Under the pieces are notes generated by a model, which had not been told where the DNA came from, did no database searches, and saw nothing but the letters and a program-made list of their open reading frames with translations. The position numbers and the translations under genes are program-made. DNA of 64,000 bases, from NCBI RefSeq assembly GCF_014334015.1, contig NZ_CP060488.1, positions 2,004,501 to 2,068,500 on the forward strand. The letters run 5' to 3'. This DNA comes from Bacteroides sp. M10 (GTDB taxonomy: Bacteria > Bacteroidota > Bacteroidia > Bacteroidales > Bacteroidaceae). Shown piece after piece: positions 62,891 through 64,000 of this stretch (positions are counted from its first letter, which is position 1; each line of letters opens with the position of its first letter).

Positions 62891-64000
62891 ATGAAAGATA
62901 TGAAATGGTTATATAATATGGTTATCACGTTTTTTGCTGCTGGCTGTTTGACGGCATGTAGTGATTATTTGGAGGTAGATTCCAATTTCAAAGACCGCTT
63001 GACAATTGAAAAAGTATTTACTGATAAGGATTATACGGATGCGTGGCTTTCCAATACTTATTCTTATTTGCGAGGCCAAAATCAAGATGTGGGTGGAAAA
63101 GAGAGCGTGCCTACGAATTTTGCCGATGACATTTATTGGGCGGATTGGAATGATGCGGGAAATGGTAAATCTACCAATGGTAGTTATTATTCTTTTTTCA
63201 GAAATGTGGAATACAATGAAAATTGGTATCAGGATTCTTATAAAGCGAGTTATTTAGGAATCAACAAGGCCTGTGTTTTCTTGAATAATATCCACATGAA
63301 CCAACAACTCACAGACGAAGAACGGGCTGATTATGCGGCACAGGCGCGTTTTGTCCGCGCCTATTACTATTGGTTGCTGTTACGCAAATACGGTCCAATC
63401 CCTTTGATTCCTGATGAAGGTGAAGACTATATGCAGGACTATGATGGCTTGGCTCGTCCGCGCAACACCTACGATGAGTGTGTGGAATACATCACTTCCG
63501 AATTGGTGAAAGCGGCACAAGATCTTCCGTTGGAACGTGGAGCCAACAACATCGCACGTCCCACCCGGGGTGCTGCTTTGGCTGCTCGTGCTAAAGTCCT
63601 CTTGTATGCCGCCAGTCCGCTAATGAATGGCAATACTGGCTCTTATGCGCAGCAAATGGTAGATGACAAAGGTAACAGACTTCTTGCTGCTGAATACGAT
63701 GAATCGAAATGGGCTAAAGCTGCCGCTGCCGCCCGAGACGTAATGGAATTACCGGGAAATAATGATGGTCATCGCTACCAATTGTATGTAAAGAGCCGCA
63801 TTACAAGTGGAACCGAAGATTATCCGGAAACAATAGAACCGTTTAAGGATAGAAATTTCTCGGAAAACAACTGGCCATACGGATATGCGGACATTGATCC
63901 GTTTGAGTCATATCGTTCCGTCTTCAATGGCGAACTCTCTGCTTCTGAAAATCCGGAGTTGATCTTTTCGCGTGTGGATAATATAGCTGTTAATAATACA
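62891..64000 (+). CDS. susD-like: SusD-like glycan-binding lipoprotein (cut by window end)
   Basis: The first 370 codons of a SusD family protein, open at the window edge. The lipoprotein signal is MKDMKWLYNMVITFFAAGCLTAC, with the lipid Cys at residue 23. The SusD signature follows: SDYLEVDSNFKDRLTIEKVF, then INKACVFLNNI, ARFVRAYYYWLLLRKYGPIPLIP and GAALAARAKVLLYAASPL in the TPR helices. It forms a lid over the SusC barrel and binds glycan at the cell surface. No stop is reached before 64000. Its glycan cannot be told from this part. Confidence 0.93.
   Translation, partial: MKDMKWLYNMVITFFAAGCLTACSDYLEVDSNFKDRLTIEKVFTDKDYTDAWLSNTYSYLRGQNQDVGGKESVPTNFADDIYWADWNDAGNGKSTNGSYYSFFRNVEYNENWYQDSYKASYLGINKACVFLNNIHMNQQLTDEERADYAAQARFVRAYYYWLLLRKYGPIPLIPDEGEDYMQDYDGLARPRNTYDECVEYITSELVKAAQDLPLERGANNIARPTRGAALAARAKVLLYAASPLMNGNTGSYAQQMVDDKGNRLLAAEYDESKWAKAAAAARDVMELPGNNDGHRYQLYVKSRITSGTEDYPETIEPFKDRNFSENNWPYGYADIDPFESYRSVFNGELSASENPELIFSRVDNIAVNNT

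Overview
The window reads as chromosomal DNA of a Bacteroides species. The evidence is the TAnnTTTG -7 promoter boxes without Shine-Dalgarno sites, SusC/SusD genes, a hybrid two-component regulator, Mfa-type fimbriae, a Tsr-type tyrosine recombinase, a membrane pyrophosphatase and a Bacteroidota-style dcw cluster. No rRNA, CRISPR array or intact insertion sequence was seen. One tRNA gene is present.

Layout. 1-5.5 kb: a TonB-dependent receptor divergent from a large membrane regulator that looks like a hybrid two-component system without its kinase and receiver. 5.6-19.7 kb: housekeeping genes hppA, rnhB, a DUF5723 outer membrane protein, corA, a TlpA-like thioredoxin lipoprotein-type protein, gpmI, a four-helix-bundle gene between inverted repeats, a DUF3109 gene, gyrB, rpsT and tRNA-Glu. 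20.3-28.2 kb: a six-gene Mfa-type fimbrial operon, a promoter segment of about 250 bp bounded by 19-bp inverted repeats, and a tyrosine recombinase gene. In this sequence the only good promoter in the segment points away from the fimbrial genes, so the locus is read here in the OFF orientation. 28.3-31.3 kb: recO, then an overlapping pair made of a lipoprotein and a PagL-like outer membrane protein. 31.8-48.5 kb: the cell division and cell wall (dcw) cluster, all on the minus strand and transcribed mraZ-rsmH-ftsL-ftsI-murE-mraY-murD-ftsW-murG-murC-ftsQ-ftsA-ftsZ-yqeY. A likely MraZ operator precedes it. murF is not in the cluster. Several spacers hold AT-rich or GC-rich words arranged as hairpins. 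48.8-52.8 kb: an ECF sigma factor, the glycine-lipid acyltransferase pair glsA-glsB and dgt. 53.0-64.0 kb: a polysaccharide utilisation locus (PUL) with a full hybrid two-component regulator, a GH43-like lipoprotein whose catalytic residues are partly substituted, an IPT/NHL lipoprotein, SusC and the first 370 codons of SusD.

How they fit together. The dcw products build and place the septal wall. MurE carries the DNPR motif expected for meso-diaminopimelate. The fimbrial genes encode an anchor, a major subunit and periplasmic/outer-membrane assembly factors, with expression probably set by DNA inversion. The PUL imports and degrades an unidentified glycan under its own sensor. The accessory interest lies in the invertible fimbrial promoter with a recombinase that has Cys where the first catalytic Arg is expected, the kinase-less regulator, the GH43-like protein, and the PagL-like protein with an altered triad. 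All functions are inferred from reading the sequence; no database search was run.
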